Shown: positions 9,197-19,440 of the stretch, piece after piece
How the letters are laid out: each line of letters opens with the position of its first letter
How positions within the stretch are numbered: position 1 is the stretch's first letter
Source: Cupriavidus sp. D39
Lineage (GTDB): Bacteria > Pseudomonadota > Gammaproteobacteria > Burkholderiales > Burkholderiaceae
Direction of reading: 5' to 3'
NCBI RefSeq assembly: GCF_026627925.1
Contig: NZ_JAPNLE010000009.1
Location: forward strand, 3,286,001 to 3,350,000
DNA length: 64,000 bases
The notes under the pieces: model-generated
Database searches by the model: none
Told to the model about the DNA's origin: nothing
What the model saw: the letters and a program-made list of their open reading frames with translations, nothing else
Position numbers and translations under genes: made by a program

Positions 9197-11664
9197 GCTT
9201 GCTCTCCCGCCGGCTTCCAGCGCCGCAGCAGCAGCGCATTGCCGACCACGCTCACGCTGGAGAATGCCATGGCCGCGCCGGCCACCACCGGGTTGAGCAG
9301 GCCGGCCGCCGCCAGCGGGATGCCGATCACATTGTAGAAGAAGGCCCAGAACAGGTTCTCGCGAATCTTGCGCACCGTGCGGTGCGAGATCGCCAGCGCG
9401 TCGGCCACCAGCGCCGGGTCCCCGCGCATCAGCGTGATGCCAGCAGCATGCATGGCCACATCGGTGCCGGTCGACATGGCAATGCCGACATCCGCCGCGG
9501 CCAGCGCCGGCGCATCGTTGATGCCGTCGCCCACCATCGCCACCACGGTGCCGCCCGCCTTGAGCGCGTTCACGCGCTCGGCCTTGTCGGCCGGCAGTAC
9601 TTCCGCCTGCACCTCGTCCAGCCCGAGCGTCTCGGCCACGCGCGCGGCCGCGCCCTTGTTGTCGCCGGACAGCATCACCGTGCGCACGCCGGCGGCGCGC
9701 AGCCGCTCGATCGCGCGCCGCGCGCCGGGCTTGATGGCGTCGCCAAAGGCAACCAGCCCCACCACGCGGTTTTGCGCAGGCGACGCATCCTGCGCGCCCG
9801 TCTCGATCAGCCAGGACACCGTGCGGCCCGCTTGCTGCAGTGCTTGCGCCTGCGCTTCGAGCGTACCCGCCGCTGCGCCCAGCGACGCTCGCAGGCGCTC
9901 GCTGCCAAGCTGCAACGCCACGCCATCGACCTTGCCGGACAAGCCCATGCCGGGCAAAGCGCGCACATCGGTAGCCGTCGGCGCGTGGATGCCGCGCGCG
10001 CGTGCCGCTGCCAGCACCGCGTGCGCCAGCGGATGCTCGCTGCCGGCCTGCAGCGCGGCCAGGCGCGCCAGCAAGCGTTGCTCTTCTACGTCGCCGGCAC
10101 CCGCCGGCACGGCCAGCGCCACCACTTCCGGCTTGCCTACGGTGAGCGTGCCGGTCTTGTCGAACGCCACCACCATGACCCGGTGCGCCACTTCCAGCGC
10201 CTCGGCGTCCTTGATCAGGATGCCGGCGCGGGCACCCGCGCCGGTGCCCGCCATGATCGCGGTCGGCGTCGCCAGGCCGAGCGCGCACGGGCAGGCGATC
10301 ACCAGCACCGCCACCGCGTTGAGCAAGGCAACCTCCCAGTTGCCACCGAGCAGGCCCCAACCCAACAGCGTGACCAGCGCGATGCCCAGCACCACCGGCA
10401 CGAACACCGCGCTGACGCGGTCGACCATGCGCTGGATCGGCGCCTTGGCGGCTTGCGCGTGCTCGACCATGCGGATGATGCGCGCCAGCACCGTCTCGGC
10501 GCCCACCGCCACCGTACGCGCCACCAGGCGGCCTTCATAGTTGATGGCGCCGCCGGTCAGCAACGCGCCAGGCTCCTTCGGTACCGGCAGGCTTTCGCCG
10601 GTCAGCATCGATTCATCGGCATGGCTGCTGCCTTCGATCACCTTGGCGTCCACCGGCACGCGTGCGCCCGGCAGCACCACGATTTCGTCGCCGACCCGCA
10701 CCGAGCCCAGCGGCACGCTGACCTCAGCGCCGTCGCGGCGCACGATCGCGCTATCGGGGCGCAGCGCGGCCAGCGCGCGGATGGCGTCCGCCGTCTGGCG
10801 CTTGGCGCGCGTTTCCAGCCACTTGCCCAGGCGCACCAGCGTGATGACCACTGCCGCACTTTCGAAGTACAGGTGCGGCATGCCGTGCGCGCCGCGCCAC
10901 ATCAGCCACAAGGACAAGCCGTAAGCCGCCGAGGTACCGAGCGCGACCAGCAGATCCATATTGCCCGCGCCCGCACGCACCGCCTTGAAGCCGGCCTTGT
11001 AGAAACGCCAGCCAAACACAAACTGCACCGGCGTGGCCAGCAGCCACTGCACCCAGGCCGGCAGCATCCAGTGCACGCCGAACCATTCGGCCACCATGGG
11101 CGCCACCAGCGGCAGCGAAAGCGCCGCCGAGATCGCCACCGGCCACGGCCCGGACCAGAAGCCTTCGCCCGGCACAGCCCCAGCCGGCAAGTCGCCCGTC
11201 ACCGGCACCGCGCCATAGCCGGCGCGCGCCACCGCCGCGGCCAGCGCATCGGCATCCACGGCGCCGCGCAGCACCGTCACCTCGGCCTGCTCCGTTGCCA
11301 GGTTGACCTGCGCATCCACCACGCCCGGCACGGCTTTCAGCGCACGCTCGACACGTGCCACGCAGGACGCGCAGGTCATGTCGCTGATGGACAAGGTCAT
11401 GGCCTGGTGCGGCACCTCGTAGCCGGCGGCCTTCACGGCCTCGGCGGCGGCCGGCAGCACGGCGCCGCTATCGGCTTGCAGCGTGGCTTCTTCGGTGGCG
11501 AGGTTGACGGCGACCTGACGCACGCCAGGCACCTTGCCCAGCGCGGTCTCGACGCGCCGCACGCACGAGGCGCATGTCATGCCGCCGATCGGCAGCCGCC
11601 ATTCGGAGGCCTGCGCGTCTGCTGCGGCGCCGGGCAAGGGAAGGAGTTGGGAATTCGCGGGCAT
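9193..11664 (-). CDS. copA: Cu(I)-translocating P-type ATPase (CopA/CupA)
   Basis: An 823-residue P1B-1 ATPase that exports Cu(I) across the inner membrane. Two N-terminal heavy-metal domains carry GMTCASC (near residue 28) and DMTCASC (near 98). The transport CPC motif (ACPCALG) lies in membrane helix 6, then come DKTGTLT with the phosphorylated Asp, the SEHPLA motif of P1B pumps, and [11 protein letters not shown]. The track of conserved residues is complete. A GTG codon at 11697 is in frame, but the CueR-type promoter ends at 11698, so transcription would begin at or after it; the ATG at 11664 is therefore the better start. The ribosome binding site is weak. Its stop overlaps cueR. Confidence 0.95.
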   Translation of the reverse strand: MPANSQLLPLPGAAADAQASEWRLPIGGMTCASCVRRVETALGKVPGVRQVAVNLATEEATLQADSGAVLPAAAEAVKAAGYEVPHQAMTLSISDMTCASCVARVERALKAVPGVVDAQVNLATEQAEVTVLRGAVDADALAAAVARAGYGAVPVTGDLPAGAVPGEGFWSGPWPVAISAALSLPLVAPMVAEWFGVHWMLPAWVQWLLATPVQFVFGWRFYKAGFKAVRAGAGNMDLLVALGTSAAYGLSLWLMWRGAHGMPHLYFESAAVVITLVRLGKWLETRAKRQTADAIRALAALRPDSAIVRRDGAEVSVPLGSVRVGDEIVVLPGARVPVDAKVIEGSSHADESMLTGESLPVPKEPGALLTGGAINYEGRLVARTVAVGAETVLARIIRMVEHAQAAKAPIQRMVDRVSAVFVPVVLGIALVTLLGWGLLGGNWEVALLNAVAVLVIACPCALGLATPTAIMAGTGAGARAGILIKDAEALEVAHRVMVVAFDKTGTLTVGKPEVVALAVPAGAGDVEEQRLLARLAALQAGSEHPLAHAVLAAARARGIHAPTATDVRALPGMGLSGKVDGVALQLGSERLRASLGAAAGTLEAQAQALQQAGRTVSWLIETGAQDASPAQNRVVGLVAFGDAIKPGARRAIERLRAAGVRTVMLSGDNKGAAARVAETLGLDEVQAEVLPADKAERVNALKAGGTVVAMVGDGINDAPALAAADVGIAMSTGTDVAMHAAGITLMRGDPALVADALAISHRTVRKIRENLFWAFFYNVIGIPLAAAGLLNPVVAGAAMAFSSVSVVGNALLLRRWKPAGEQA

Positions 11665-11697
11665 GGCAGGGATCAAGTCCACAGTGATGACAACCAC

Positions 11698-11728
11698 ATC
11701 ATGGACCTTACCATGTTGGGAAGGTCAA
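11698..11728 (-). promoter_or_regulatory. CueR-type promoter/operator of copA
   Basis: Read on the minus strand: -35 box TTGACC (11728-11723), a 19-base spacer holding the dyad CTTCCCAACATGGTAAGG, and -10 box CATGAT (11703-11698). The over-long spacer with a dyad of the form CCTTCC...GGTAAGG is the hallmark of MerR/CueR-activated promoters. Transcription should start near 11691. Confidence 0.85.
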
Positions 11729-11787
11729 GCCCGGATGCAAGCCACGCATTCATCACGCGCCGCGCGCAGGAACGTTTGGAAAAGGGC

Positions 11788-11818
11788 TTGCGCTTCCCAC
11801 GGTGGGAAGGTGCAAACT
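11788..11818 (+). promoter_or_regulatory. CueR-type promoter/operator of copZ
   Basis: On the plus strand: -35 TTGCGC (11788-11793), a 19-base spacer containing the perfect dyad CTTCCCACGGTGGGAAG, then a weak -10 CAAACT (11813-11818). It resembles the copA operator about 60 bases away on the other strand. It would drive copZ, leaving a leader of about 100 bases. Confidence 0.75.
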
Positions 11819-11928
11819 TCAGGGGTAGACAAAAAGTCCGGCCCGGCCAGCGCAGCGACAGGTACGCTTTTTGGACGGCCGGGCGCTTACCTTGATTTCG
11901 TACCCCACGTACCAACAGGAGATTCCAG

Positions 11929-12141
11929 ATGATCCAGTTCCAGGTTGAAGGCATGTCGTGCGGCCATTGCGTGGGCGCCATCACGCGCGCCGTGCAAGCC
12001 CTCGATCCCGCCGCAAAAGTGTCCGCCGACATCCCCGCGCAGGCAGTTTCCGTAGAGGCCACCGCCAGCGGCCAAGCGCTGCGCGAGGCCATCGAGGCAG
12101 CGGGCTATCCCGTCAAGGGCAGCACCCGGGCCGCGGGCTGA
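11929..12141 (+). CDS. copZ: Copper chaperone CopZ/CupC (heavy-metal-associated domain)
   Basis: A 70-residue single HMA-domain protein. The Cu(I) site is GMSCGHC, Cys11 and Cys14, followed by the usual second helix and ferredoxin-like fold (EAIEAAGYPVK near the end). It binds Cu(I) in the cytoplasm and hands it to CopA or to CueR. AGGAGATTCCAG precedes the ATG. It is transcribed away from copA-cueR and ends just before a bidirectional terminator shared with ompW. Its His residue between the cysteines (CGHC) is common in proteobacterial CopZ. Confidence 0.92.
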   Translation: MIQFQVEGMSCGHCVGAITRAVQALDPAAKVSADIPAQAVSVEATASGQALREAIEAAGYPVKGSTRAAG

Positions 12142-12161
12142 GCCGGCAAGCCGCGCAAAGC

Positions 12162-12187
12162 AAAACGGGCGCCAAGGCGCCCGTTTT
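12162..12187. terminator. Bidirectional terminator between copZ and ompW
   Basis: A 12-bp perfect stem (AAAACGGGCGCC pairing with GGCGCCCGTTTT, loop AA) gives a T run on both strands and separates the converging genes. Confidence 0.88.
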
Positions 12188-12204
12188 GTCATCTGGCGGA
12201 CCGC

Positions 12205-12933
12205 TTAGAAGCGGTAGCCGACGTTCAGGTAGGTCACCACCGGATCGATCTTGATCTTGGTATGCGACACAACCGTAGCATTGCCCGCCGCACCCGCGTT
12301 CTGGGTGGTGAGCGTGGCCGTGCTGGACAGCGGCAGGTAGGACACCGACAGGCCGACGAACCAGTTATCGGTGACGGCGTAGTTCGCGCCGACATTGAAC
12401 ACCGGATTCCACGAGCTCTTGGCGCTCGCCGTCATCCTGGCGTTCGGGCCAAACTCGGAGCGCACGAAAGTCTGGTTGCTGATGGTCTCGTCGGTGAACC
12501 AAGTGTAGTTCGCGCCAAGGCCCACGTAGGGGCGGAACTTGGTCTTCGCTTCCCCGAAGTAGTACTTCACCAGTACCGCCGGGCTCCATTGCTTCACATT
12601 GCCCAGCGTGCCGTATTTGGCAAACGTGCCAGCGCCCTCCACATCGTGCTTCGGTGGAATCCCCACGACAAATTCACCTGCGATATTGTCGGTGAAGAAA
12701 TGCGTGAACGCGATGCCAAGCGTATCCGCGGACTTGATCTTGGCACTCGTGCCGGCTTCGGTCTGGTTGACGGGGAAGCCGCCGATGCTATCGACGACCA
12801 GCGCATCGGCCGAACTCGTTGGCATCACGCGGAACCAGCCCAGGCTGACAATATTGCTGCCGGCGCTTTGCGCTTGCGCGGCACCGGCAACTAGCATGGC
12901 TACGCTGGCCAGCAGGATCTTCTTGGGGGACAT
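12205..12933 (-). CDS. ompW: Outer membrane protein OmpW
   Basis: A 242-residue eight-stranded beta-barrel of the OmpW family. Residues 1-22 are a signal peptide (MSPKKILLASVAMLVAGAAQAQ). Family features include the NIVSLGWFRVMP start strand, the GEFVVGIPPKHDVEG turn, the VKYYFGEAKTKFRPYVGLGANYTWF strand pair and the terminal aromatic strand TYLNVGYRF. AAGGAG lies seven bases before the ATG at 12933; an in-frame start 13 codons earlier has no such site. OmpW forms a narrow hydrophobic channel in the outer membrane. Nothing near it says what passes; it converges on copZ and is probably its own unit, with a promoter in the 230 bases before it. Confidence 0.93.
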   Translation of the reverse strand: MSPKKILLASVAMLVAGAAQAQSAGSNIVSLGWFRVMPTSSADALVVDSIGGFPVNQTEAGTSAKIKSADTLGIAFTHFFTDNIAGEFVVGIPPKHDVEGAGTFAKYGTLGNVKQWSPAVLVKYYFGEAKTKFRPYVGLGANYTWFTDETISNQTFVRSEFGPNARMTASAKSSWNPVFNVGANYAVTDNWFVGLSVSYLPLSSTATLTTQNAGAAGNATVVSHTKIKIDPVVTYLNVGYRF

Positions 12934-13162
12934 GCCTCTACTCCTTGTTAACTCTCTACCCGAGGCAGGCATTATCCCGTCTGGTGTGACCCCTCTGTTT
13001 CAAACGCTTAACACTTTTGTAGAAGCCGGCCCCTAAAGCACGGGTTAACCATTAAAAACACAGGCAAACAAGCCAAACTGGTCGTGCAAACTGTGTGCAA
13101 TTTGCGACGCTCGCCGGCCAGGAAACCTACTGCGCGGCATAGGCCTACTCGCCACAAGGGAA

Positions 13163-14122
13163 TTACGCCGTGCCAGCGCTCGCCAGCACGCATGCAGCCA
13201 GGTCCCACAGGGCGTAACCAACACTCTTGAAGACCAGCGGGCTGCCGCGGCGCGCGCGCAGCGCGTCCGCGGCGAGGATGGCATGCTCGAACGGCTGCAC
13301 GGTGGCCCAATCGATGCCGGCCTGCAGCAGGTCGCCCGCCTCCTCCTCGATGCCGAACAAGGTGTCGGCCAGCAGCCGGCCATGCGCCGAGGCCGCCTGG
13401 CAAAGCGCCGGCGGCAACTCGCACATCTCCGGGCGGAACGCGCCCACCGCAGCGATGAAATGATCGTCGCGCCACAAGCCGCTATCCAGGTCCGGCAGCA
13501 CCGGCACCAGGCTGGACGTCACCGTCACCACCATCGACACGCGGGGCAATACGGCGCTCACGTCATCGACCGTCTGCGCCTCCACGCCCAGCGTGCGCGC
13601 ATGCGCGGCGAGGGCTTCGGCCTTGGCAGCCGTGCGCGAATGCAGCCACACGCGGCGCGGCGAAAGGCCGGCGACATAGGCTTCAAGATGGGTCATTGCC
13701 TGCACGCCGGCACCGATGATCAACAGCTCGCCAGCGGGATCCGGCGCGAAGCACTGCGCCGCCAGCAACGACACGGCGGCCGTGCGCCGGCCCGTCACGG
13801 TGGGCCCGTCCAGCAGCGCCAGCCGGCGTCCGGTATGGGCGTCGGCCACCACCACCTCGCCGAGGATGTTGGGCAGGCCGCGCTGCGGATTGCCAGGGTG
13901 CACGGTGATGTTCTTGGTCATCACCAGTTCCCGGTTGCGTGCCGGCATCACCAGCAGCGTGCCTTCGCCGCCGGCTGGATCCCCAACGGCCAACGCAATG
14001 CGCGGCGGCGCCATGGCCGTGCCCGCGCGCAGCTCGGCCAGCATGCCGGCAATGGCGCGTGCCAGCGCGGGGTAGGGCAGGCGGGCCGCCGTCTGGGCGG
14101 CGTCTAGCAGGGCAACGGACAT
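13163..14122 (-). CDS. Ornithine cyclodeaminase / mu-crystallin family protein
   Basis: A 319-residue NAD(P)-dependent enzyme. The N-terminal half has the family's substrate region (LLVMPARNRELVMTKNITVHPGNPQRGLPNILGEVVVAD, ending with the Asp-rich strand), then the Rossmann motif LLIIGAGVQAMTHLEAY near residue 125. ITVHPGNPQRG and a conserved Asp in VGAFRPEM complete the core. Members include ornithine cyclodeaminase, alanine dehydrogenase and delta-1-pyrroline-2-carboxylate reductase; the sequence does not decide among them, though bacterial stand-alone genes such as this are most often the reductase of proline/hydroxyproline breakdown. The ATG at 14122 has a GGAG upstream and fits the family length better than the earlier in-frame start at 14185. 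Confidence 0.83.
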   Translation of the reverse strand: MSVALLDAAQTAARLPYPALARAIAGMLAELRAGTAMAPPRIALAVGDPAGGEGTLLVMPARNRELVMTKNITVHPGNPQRGLPNILGEVVVADAHTGRRLALLDGPTVTGRRTAAVSLLAAQCFAPDPAGELLIIGAGVQAMTHLEAYVAGLSPRRVWLHSRTAAKAEALAAHARTLGVEAQTVDDVSAVLPRVSMVVTVTSSLVPVLPDLDSGLWRDDHFIAAVGAFRPEMCELPPALCQAASAHGRLLADTLFGIEEEAGDLLQAGIDWATVQPFEHAILAADALRARRGSPLVFKSVGYALWDLAACVLASAGTA

Positions 14123-14231
14123 GGCGGGTGGCTCCGGAGGCGGTTCGCGAAGCTGGATTATCCGTGAACTCGCCGCCGGCCCCACACGCGCGATGGGTTC
14201 AGCAGGTTCAGCGCGCCAGCAAGGACATTGC

Positions 14232-14427
14232 CTATTCCGGATAACGCGTACCCGCTACTGCGTCCGCCGGAAACACGGTGTCGATGGCCGCCATGTCGAC
14301 CTCGTCCAGCGGCATACGGGCCACATATATCAGCCGCATCGATAAAATTAACGCCGTGATCCATCGCATGATTAATCGTGCGAATGGAATCGGCATCGTC
14401 GTGCGCGCCGTAGAACTCGCTCATGCC
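14232..14427 (-). pseudogene. Remnant of an aldo/keto reductase with a large internal deletion
   Basis: Two pieces of one aldo/keto reductase lie next to each other on the minus strand. The first (about 14427-14305) encodes G-MSEFYGAHDDADSIRT followed by GVNFIDAADICGPY, the N-terminal third-strand region with the catalytic Asp of AKR enzymes. The second, one frame away (about 14305-14232), encodes LDEVDMAAIDTVFPADAVA-GTRYPE-stop, the characteristic AKR C-terminus. About 250 central residues and the first 30 are absent. AKR genes are often paired with a LysR regulator; the intact lysR next door is likely its former partner. Confidence 0.75.
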
Positions 14428-14468
14428 TCACGATCGGCCTGCCCTTTCAAGCCGGACACGGCGGGATT

Positions 14469-15359
14469 TCAACCCGGACTCTCCCGGCGGGACAGGAAGT
14501 CAACCAGCACCCGCAGCTTCGGCAACATGTGCCGGCTCGATGGCCACAACATCCAGAAGGTGCCCTGCACCACGTTGAACGTATCCAGCGCGGTCACCAG
14601 GCGCTTGTCGCGCAGCGCCTCCTGCGCAACGAAATCCGGCACGTAGCAAATGCCCAGGCCGCCGATCGCCGCAGCCAGCACGCCTTCGATGTTGTTCAAG
14701 GCAAAGGTGCCTGGCAAACGCACTTCCTCACCGTCGGCATCCTGCGTCAACACCCAGTCCTGCAGTTTCCCGCTGGAGGGGAAACGATAGCGCAGGCAAA
14801 CATGCTGCTCCAGGTCCTTAGGCCGCCTGGGCATGCCGCGCCGCGCGAAGTAGTCCGGAGAAGCGCATACCACCAGGCGAAAAGGACGCAGGCGCCGCGC
14901 CATCAGCTGGGAATCCGTCAGCTCGCCGCTGCGGATCACCATGTCGAAGCCCTCCTCCACCACGTCCACCAAGCGGTCGCTGAAATCCAGGTCGAACTCG
15001 ATTTCCGGATAAGCGGCGGAAAACGCGGCCAGGTCAGGCAGCAACAGGCGATAGCCGATCGCCGGCACGCTGATGCGCAGCCGGCCGCGTGGCGCCTCCT
15101 GCAGCCGCGATAACTCCAGTTCGGCTTCGTCGATTTCCTCGAGGATGCGACGGCAGCGCTCGAAGAAGAGCACGCCCTCATCCGTCAGCCGGATCTGCCG
15201 CGTGCTGCGGTGAAACAGCCGGATGCCAAGCCTGGCCTCGAGCCGCATCACGCTCTTGCCGATGGCCGACGGCGAGACGCCGAGAAGCCGTCCCGCGGCG
15301 ACAAAGCTCCGGGACTCCGCCGCGCGCACAAAGGCGTACAGGCCACTAAGACTATCCAT
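14469..15359 (-). CDS. LysR-family transcriptional regulator
   Basis: A 296-residue LTTR. The N-terminal winged helix (residues 1-62) shows FVRAAESRSFVAAGRLLGVSPSAIGKSVMRLEARLGIRLFHR, then the linker helix, then the periplasmic-binding-like effector domain starting at GRLRISVPAIGYRLLLP. It belongs to the CrgA/PecT-like branch (DSLSGLYAFVRAAESRSF start). It stands divergently from the MFS exporter gene and upstream of the aldo/keto reductase remnant. Either could be its target; LTTRs usually bind between themselves and a divergent gene. Effector unknown. Confidence 0.9.
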   Translation of the reverse strand: MDSLSGLYAFVRAAESRSFVAAGRLLGVSPSAIGKSVMRLEARLGIRLFHRSTRQIRLTDEGVLFFERCRRILEEIDEAELELSRLQEAPRGRLRISVPAIGYRLLLPDLAAFSAAYPEIEFDLDFSDRLVDVVEEGFDMVIRSGELTDSQLMARRLRPFRLVVCASPDYFARRGMPRRPKDLEQHVCLRYRFPSSGKLQDWVLTQDADGEEVRLPGTFALNNIEGVLAAAIGGLGICYVPDFVAQEALRDKRLVTALDTFNVVQGTFWMLWPSSRHMLPKLRVLVDFLSRRESPG

Positions 15360-15540
15360 GGCTATCCATCACGATCCATGCCGGCTCATTAGAGAATTTT
15401 TGTCCATTAAGAGCGGCAATCAAGGGGCTTTAAGAGGCATTACGGCCATCCTATCATCAGTCCACTTTCGCGGATGGCCGCAGCCACGTCCGACCGACGC
15501 CGGCACCATGCAACGCCCCGCCCTCCTATCCGGACTCCCG

Positions 15541-17085
15541 ATGCCCAAACCTGCACCTGACGCCGCGCACACCACGACGCAAAAACCGATGATCCTTGGC
15601 GCCGTCTGCCTCGCCGCGCTGGCCATGCCCCTGAGCTTCACCGGGCCGGCGGTGGCCTTGCCCGCGATCGCTGCCGATCTCGGCGGCAGCCCCATCGCGC
15701 TGAACTGGGTCACCAACGCCTTCATGCTTTGTTTCGGCAGTTGCCTGATGGCAGCCGGCGCACTGGCCGACCGCTGCGGGCGCAAGCGCGTCTTCCTCGT
15801 CGGCATTGCCGGCTTTGCACTGAGTTCCCTCGCCCTCACGGCAGCGCCCGACATCGCCTGGCTGGATTGCCTGCGCGCGGCGCAAGGGGTGGCAGGCGCA
15901 GCCGCCTTCTCCGGCGGCATGGCAGCGCTGGCGCAGGAGTTCGAGGGGCAGGCCGCTACCCGCGCATTCAGCTTGCTGGGCACCACGTTCGGCGTGGGAC
16001 TCGCATTCGGGCCGGTGCTGGCCGGATGGCTGATCGAGCAATCCGGCTGGCGCTCGGTCTTCCTCAGCGCGACCGCGATCGCCGCTTGCGCCCTGGTGCT
16101 GGGCGTGCGCTGCATGCGCGAGTCGCGCGACCCGGCCGCGAGCGGCCTTGACTGGCCTGGCGCGGGCACCTTTACCGGCGCGCTGGCTCTGTTCACCTAT
16201 GCCGTACTGCGCGCGCCCGACAGCGGCTGGGGCAGCTTGCCGGTGGTCTTGCTGCTGGCCAGCGCCGCCGTGCTGATGCTGGCGTTCGTCATGGTCGAGC
16301 AGCGCGTGCGCGCGCCTATGCTGGACCTGTCGCTGTTTCGCCATCCGCGCTTTGTCGGCGTGCAATTCCTGGCGGCCGCGCCCGCGTATTCGTACGTGGT
16401 GCTGCAAGTGCTGCTGCCAATCCGCCTGATCGGCATCGAAGGCTACAGCGCGATCGAAGCCGGCCGCATGATGATTGCGCTGTCCGCACCGATGCTGGTG
16501 GTGCCGCTGCTGGCCGGCCATCTGACGCGCTGGCTCTCGGCCGGCCTGATCTGCGGCCTGGGCTTGCTGGTGTGCGCCGGCGGCCTGCTATGGCTCGCGC
16601 AGTGCGCACCGGGCCAGCCGAGCGCCCGGCTGGTGCTGCCCATGCTGGCGATTGGCCTTGGCATCAGCCTGCCCTGGGGTTTGATGGATGGCCTCGCCGT
16701 CAGCGTGGTGCCCAAGGAACGCGCGGGCATGGCCACCGGCATCTTCAGCACGACGCGCGTGGCGGGCGAAGGCATTGCCCTGGCCATCGTCGGCGCCATG
16801 CTCGCGGGGCTTGCCGAGTCCAGGCTGCACGCCATGGCCGCTGCGCCCTCGGCCACGCTGGCGCAAGCCGCGCACCGGCTCGCCATGGGCGACCTGCCCC
16901 GCGCCATGGCCCTGCTGCCGCAGGCGAGCGAGCAGGCACTGATGCAAGGCTATGGCGATGCATTCCGGCTCCTGCTGTATATCCTCGCAGCGATCACCGT
17001 TGCGTCGGCGGCATTGGTATTCGGCTTGCTCAGCCATTCACGGTTGCCGCATCCGTCAGGGTCCGCGCCAGAGGTCGTGAGGTAG
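15541..17085 (+). CDS. MFS multidrug exporter, 14-TM (DHA2/EmrB-QacA type)
   Basis: A roughly 514-residue inner-membrane drug:proton antiporter. Motif A after TM2 is present (GALADRCGRKRVFL), and motif C in TM5 appears as LGTTFGVGLAFGPVLAGWLIE. The hydrophobic profile and length indicate 14 helices. The start is not certain: ATG 15541 (MPKPAPD) follows a weak CCGGA; ATG 15508 is also in frame, and the open frame extends back to 15223. It is divergent from the lysR at 15359, with the shared promoter between them. Substrate unknown. Confidence 0.87.
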   Translation: MPKPAPDAAHTTTQKPMILGAVCLAALAMPLSFTGPAVALPAIAADLGGSPIALNWVTNAFMLCFGSCLMAAGALADRCGRKRVFLVGIAGFALSSLALTAAPDIAWLDCLRAAQGVAGAAAFSGGMAALAQEFEGQAATRAFSLLGTTFGVGLAFGPVLAGWLIEQSGWRSVFLSATAIAACALVLGVRCMRESRDPAASGLDWPGAGTFTGALALFTYAVLRAPDSGWGSLPVVLLLASAAVLMLAFVMVEQRVRAPMLDLSLFRHPRFVGVQFLAAAPAYSYVVLQVLLPIRLIGIEGYSAIEAGRMMIALSAPMLVVPLLAGHLTRWLSAGLICGLGLLVCAGGLLWLAQCAPGQPSARLVLPMLAIGLGISLPWGLMDGLAVSVVPKERAGMATGIFSTTRVAGEGIALAIVGAMLAGLAESRLHAMAAAPSATLAQAAHRLAMGDLPRAMALLPQASEQALMQGYGDAFRLLLYILAAITVASAALVFGLLSHSRLPHPSGSAPEVVR

Positions 17086-17227
17086 CGACGCACGCCACGC
17101 CACCGTCGATACCGGGGTCGCGCTGATCGCCAGTGACAAGGCCATGCTGCACCAGGCGGCGCACGCCGGGCTCTGGCTGTTTTACGAGTTCGAGGCACTG
17201 CTGCTCGCACCGCCAACGCCGGCGCAA

Positions 17228-19440
17228 TCAGCGGCGCGGCGCCTTGGCTACGGCGCCACGCACCTCGATGCCGATGCGGTCGACCACCTTGCCGGCAGCA
17301 TCCAGCAATTCCACTTCGTGCCGGCCCGGCCAGGGCAGCCAGGAGAGCTGGCCGCCGCGCCCCAGCGGCTTGCCATCGATGCGCCAGCTCACATGTTGCG
17401 CGGTCTGTCCGCTGACACCTTCTGCATGGAACCAGACGCGCTGCGCTGCCGGCGGGATATCGGGATCGAGCGCGAACACGGTGCCATCGGCAGGGCTGGC
17501 GATAGCGGATACGCGATCCTTGGTGGCACGCACGCTATCCGCGCTGGCCACGTTGACGACCCGCATTGCGGTACCCGCGAGGAACACCTCATCGCGCGCA
17601 GGTTCGAGGTCATCGGCGAAGCGCAGCGGCACGCGCTCCACGCCAGCAGGCATGGCCGGCGCCATGCTCGGCACCGAGCGGTGCAGTGCCTCCATGATCT
17701 CGTGCCACACCGGCGCCGCGCCGGACACGCCCGAGACCTCATGCATGCTTGCGCCGCTGGCATTGCCCACCCACACGCCAACCGTGTAGCGCTGCGACCA
17801 GCCCACGCACCAGTTGTCGCGCATGTCCTTCGACGTGCCCGTCTTGACCGCGGTCCAGAAGCGCGTGGTGAGCGGGCTGTCCAGGCCGAACGTGCGCGCC
17901 CGTGCGTGGCGATCCGACAGTACATCGGCAACCAGGTAGCTCGCCGCGGGCGACATCACCGCGCGCGCCGTCACGGGCGGCGCATCGGCGCGCAGCCGTG
18001 CGCTCGCATAACGCCCGCCGTTGGCGAACGCGCGATAGGCATTGGTGAGCGCGACCAGCGGCACATCGGCGCTACCCAACGCAAGGCTGTAGCCGTAGTA
18101 GTCTCCAGCCTGCGTCAGCGGCAAGCCGAGCGCGGTCAGCCGCTGGTGAAAGCGAAACGGCGTGACCATCACCAGCGTGCGCACCGCGGGTACATTCAGC
18201 GACGAAGCCAGCGCGGCGCGCATGCTCACCCAGCCCGCGTATTGCCGGTCATAGTTCTGCGGCACATAGAGCCCCCGCCGCCGCCCGTGGGCAAGTTGAC
18301 CGGCCGGTCGTCCAGCAGCGACGCCGTGGTCAGCCGCCGCGCTTCCAGCGCTTGCTCATAGAGAAACGGTTTCAGCGTGGAGCCGGCCTGGCGCGGCGCC
18401 GCAGCGTGATCGACTTGCGCGGCCGCCGACAACGCACCCGACGAACCGACGTAGGCCAGCACGTCGCCAGTCGCGTTGTCGATCACCACCACGGCGCCAT
18501 CTTCCACATTGCGCCCGGCAAGCTCGCGCAGATGACGATCGAGGCTTGCCGTGGCGATGCGCTGCAGGCCGGCATCGAGCGTGGACGTGATCGTGGCAGG
18601 CACCGGCCCGGCGGCACGGGCTTGCGAAACCAGCAAGCGCGCCAGGTGCGGCGCGAGCTTCGGCGCCAGGCTCGACGTCGATGCATTGCCCACAGCGTTG
18701 CTGATGCCCGCGCTGCGGGTACGCAGCAAAGCCAGTTGCGCGAAGCCGTCCAGGCCATCGCATGCCTTCGGCAATTGCTGCTCGCGCAGGATGCCGCAGG
18801 CGCGCTGCGCCACTTGCGGCGCACGCGCGTTGGGCGCGCGCACCAGCGCTACCGCCAGCGCCGCCTCGCGTGCATCGAGGCCGCTCGGAAACTTGCCGAA
18901 CAGCGCCTGCGACAGCGCGGACAAGCCTACCAGTTCGCCGCGAAACGGCACCAGGTTGAGATAGGCCTCGAGGATCTGGTCCTTGCTCCAGTTGCGCTCC
19001 AGTGCGGTCGCTCGCACGGCCTGCGCCATCTTCTGGCTCACGCTGCGGCCGCTGTCGGCACGCCGCAGGTCTTCGTCGAGCAAGCCGGCGAGCTGCATGG
19101 TCAGGGTGGAGGCGCCGCGCGTGCGCGTGTTCCACAGGTTGGCCCACGCGGCGGCGGCAACGCCCTGCCAATCCACGCCGCTGTGCGCATGGAAGCGCCG
19201 GTCCTCGGACAGGACGATGGCGATGCGCACCGCGGGCGATATCTCCGCCAGCGTGACCCAGTCGCCGCGGCGCGCACGGAAATCGTCGCGCACGCGGGAC
19301 AGGGGTTCGCCGTGGCGGTCGAGCACCACCACGTCCGCGCTGCGCCAACTGGTGCGCACGTTGTCGAAGGACGGCAACGCATGCGCGGGCGCGCTGGCCA
19401 TGCAGGCCATCACGACGACCGCGCGCAGGCCCGCCTTCAT
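17228..19440 (-). CDS. pbpC: Penicillin-binding protein 1C, PbpC (apparent frameshift)
   Basis: A bifunctional class A PBP that, in bacteria carrying alpha-2-macroglobulin, is thought to repair cell wall. After a signal-anchor (VVVMACMASAPAHA), the glycosyltransferase domain shows ...SEDRRFHAHSGVDW and RGASTLTMQLAGLL. The transpeptidase domain has the three active motifs: STLK (serine), SLN and KTGTSKDMRDNW. The C-terminal 90 residues form the BiPBP_C domain typical of PBP1C. The frame breaks at a G5 run (18272-18276): upstream ends PVNLPTGG then shifts, downstream resumes at LYVPQNYDRQYAGW. One extra G restores a 737-residue protein of family length. Its ATG overlaps the stop of the yhhN-like gene (ATGA). 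Confidence 0.88.
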
